Source: Bacillota bacterium | GTDB taxonomy: Bacteria > Bacillota > Bacilli > Bacillales_B > DSM-18226 | Reading direction: 5' to 3' | DNA: 5,747 nucleotides | Assembly: GCA_021821235.1 (NCBI GenBank) | Contig: JAKACS010000244.1 | Span: 1 to 5,747 of the forward strand | Shown: one piece after another, positions 4,939 through 5,747 of the stretch | Numbering within the stretch: position 1 is the first letter of the stretch | How the letters are laid out: each line of letters begins with the position of its first letter | Translations under genes and position numbers: made by a program | The notes under the pieces: generated by a model | What the model was told of the DNA's origin: nothing | What the model saw: the letters and a program-made list of their open reading frames with translations, nothing else | The model's database searches: none

Positions 4939-5747
4939 TACCGAAACCATTTTTCCCATAATTCTACAATAAAGAATTTTACTTTGACCGGCTCTTCATC
5001 CTGTGGTGTGTAAACAGGAGCCTTTTGCTTCTGGCCATCGCCCGTTTGATCGAGAACGGCCTCCTGCTTGGCAGACGGCGCACTAATTTCCGGCTGCTCC
5101 TGTGAATCTATTTTTGCCTGCGGCTGCCCATTTTCCTTAGAAGCCGCCTGAACTTGTTTTTCAGCTTTGGCGGGAGCCTTCTCTTTCTGCGGCTTTTGCG
5201 CTTGCTCCTCTTTTTTAGCCGGCTTCTTTTCTGACTGCTGCTGTTTTGCCTGCTGGCTTTTCTCTTGTACTTGCTGCTCTTGCGGCTGAACTGCTTGTGA
5301 ATCTGCTTTTTGAACCGGCGGTGCTTCTTCCGCGGACTGCTTCTCTTGTTCCTTAACGGAAGTGGCTTCTTGATCAGCAGCAGCTCCCGATTCTTCCTTC
5401 TTTCCCGGAATCGTCTTTTTGTCTGGGGTTCCTGCACTCACAGCCGTACTATTTGAAAAATCAAGAAAACATAACGGCGGAAACAGTACGCACCACCAAT
5501 TGGCACCTTTGCCTTCCCCAAGCGTAATCAACAATGCTTCATACGTCCCAGCAGGATACAAAAATTCACCATACAACTTTGTTGGAAACTGTACTTTACC
5601 TAACTCCATCTTCACCGTTTGGTTTGCTCCCTCGCGCCTCACCGTTTCCTCTGCCGTCGCCTTCAACTCCGGCAAATGAGACCGAATCGCCTTTTCAGCT
5701 TCTTCTTTTGACGTTAAATCCTGAACCCATCCGGTTATTTTCGCATT
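4938..5747 (-). CDS. spoIIR: Stage II sporulation protein R, 5' end outside the window
   Basis: The C-terminal 269 codons of SpoIIR, the sigma-F-dependent protein secreted from the forespore into the intermembrane space. It activates the protease SpoIIGA to cut pro-sigma-E in the mother cell. The frame is open to the right edge, so the signal peptide and roughly the first 80 residues are missing; a TTG at 5675 is internal, not the start. The conserved domain is plain: FPTKLYGEFLYPAGTYEALL (visible residues 54-73) and NWWCVLFPPLCFLDFSN (83-99). Then comes an unusual segment of about 150 residues (100-253) almost entirely of Q, E, K, A, P and S, before a conserved hydrophobic tail VKVKFFIVELWEKWFR. 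B. subtilis SpoIIR is only about 224 residues in all, so this linker makes the protein much larger. The reading frame stays open throughout, arguing against a frameshift. Confidence 0.95.
   Translation of the reverse strand, partial: NAKITGWVQDLTSKEEAEKAIRSHLPELKATAEETVRREGANQTVKMELGKVQFPTKLYGEFLYPAGTYEALLITLGEGKGANWWCVLFPPLCFLDFSNSTAVSAGTPDKKTIPGKKEESGAAADQEATSVKEQEKQSAEEAPPVQKADSQAVQPQEQQVQEKSQQAKQQQSEKKPAKKEEQAQKPQKEKAPAKAEKQVQAASKENGQPQAKIDSQEQPEISAPSAKQEAVLDQTGDGQKQKAPVYTPQDEEPVKVKFFIVELWEKWFR

Noticed and set aside
5108..5437. Arg/Lys/Ser-rich 109-codon frame inside spoIIR
   Set aside because: An out-of-frame reading of the low-complexity Q/E/K linker; the composition is an artefact.

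Overview
The window looks like chromosomal DNA from a spore-forming member of the Bacillaceae (Bacillus or a close relative). All seven genes I support lie on the minus strand, so the biological reading direction is right to left. From memory of the Bacillus subtilis map, the order spoIIR, (ywlA), ywlB, ywlC, ywlD/mntP, ywlE is the same block seen there. The endospore signalling gene spoIIR, strong AAGGAGG-type ribosome sites and U-tailed intrinsic terminators all fit a low-to-mid GC Firmicute.

Layout, in transcription order. (1) 5747-4938: spoIIR, its 5' end outside the window, with a long low-complexity charged linker and a strong terminator. (2) 4680-4471: a 69-residue KGG-repeat general stress protein (GsiB/YciG type) with a candidate sigma-B promoter, where I would expect ywlA in B. 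subtilis. (3) 4241-3795: ywlB, a small GNAT-fold protein. (4) 3621-2575: ywlC (Sua5/TsaC type), which makes threonylcarbamoyl-AMP for the tRNA t6A37 modification. (5) 2398-1844: mntP, a manganese exporter, behind a leader containing a hairpin. (6) 1671-1225: ywlE, a protein-arginine phosphatase with its own sigma-A-like promoter. (7) 1171-1: a methyl-accepting chemotaxis protein with almost no extracytoplasmic domain, its 3' end outside the window.

The most striking non-coding element is a dense cluster of DnaA boxes (TTATCCACA and close variants) from about 3581 to 3831, with two outliers near 3405-3430. It covers the 3' end of ywlB, the ywlB-ywlC gap with the predicted ywlC promoter, and the first codons of ywlC. 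No dnaA or dnaN is present, so this is not oriC. It matches the DnaA-box cluster reported upstream of ywlC in B. subtilis, one of several clusters thought to titrate DnaA or couple transcription to replication status. Here it includes a perfect 16-bp head-to-head double box.

Most genes appear to be separate transcription units: terminator-like hairpins follow spoIIR, the KGG gene, ywlC and mntP. Only ywlE and the chemotaxis gene (53-nt gap, no terminator) look co-transcribed. I found no RNA gene, CRISPR array, insertion sequence or other mobile element, and no clear candidate for a wholly new system. The best leads are the DnaA-box cluster, the enlarged SpoIIR linker, an unexplained coding-like stretch between mntP and ywlC, and several palindromes at promoters.
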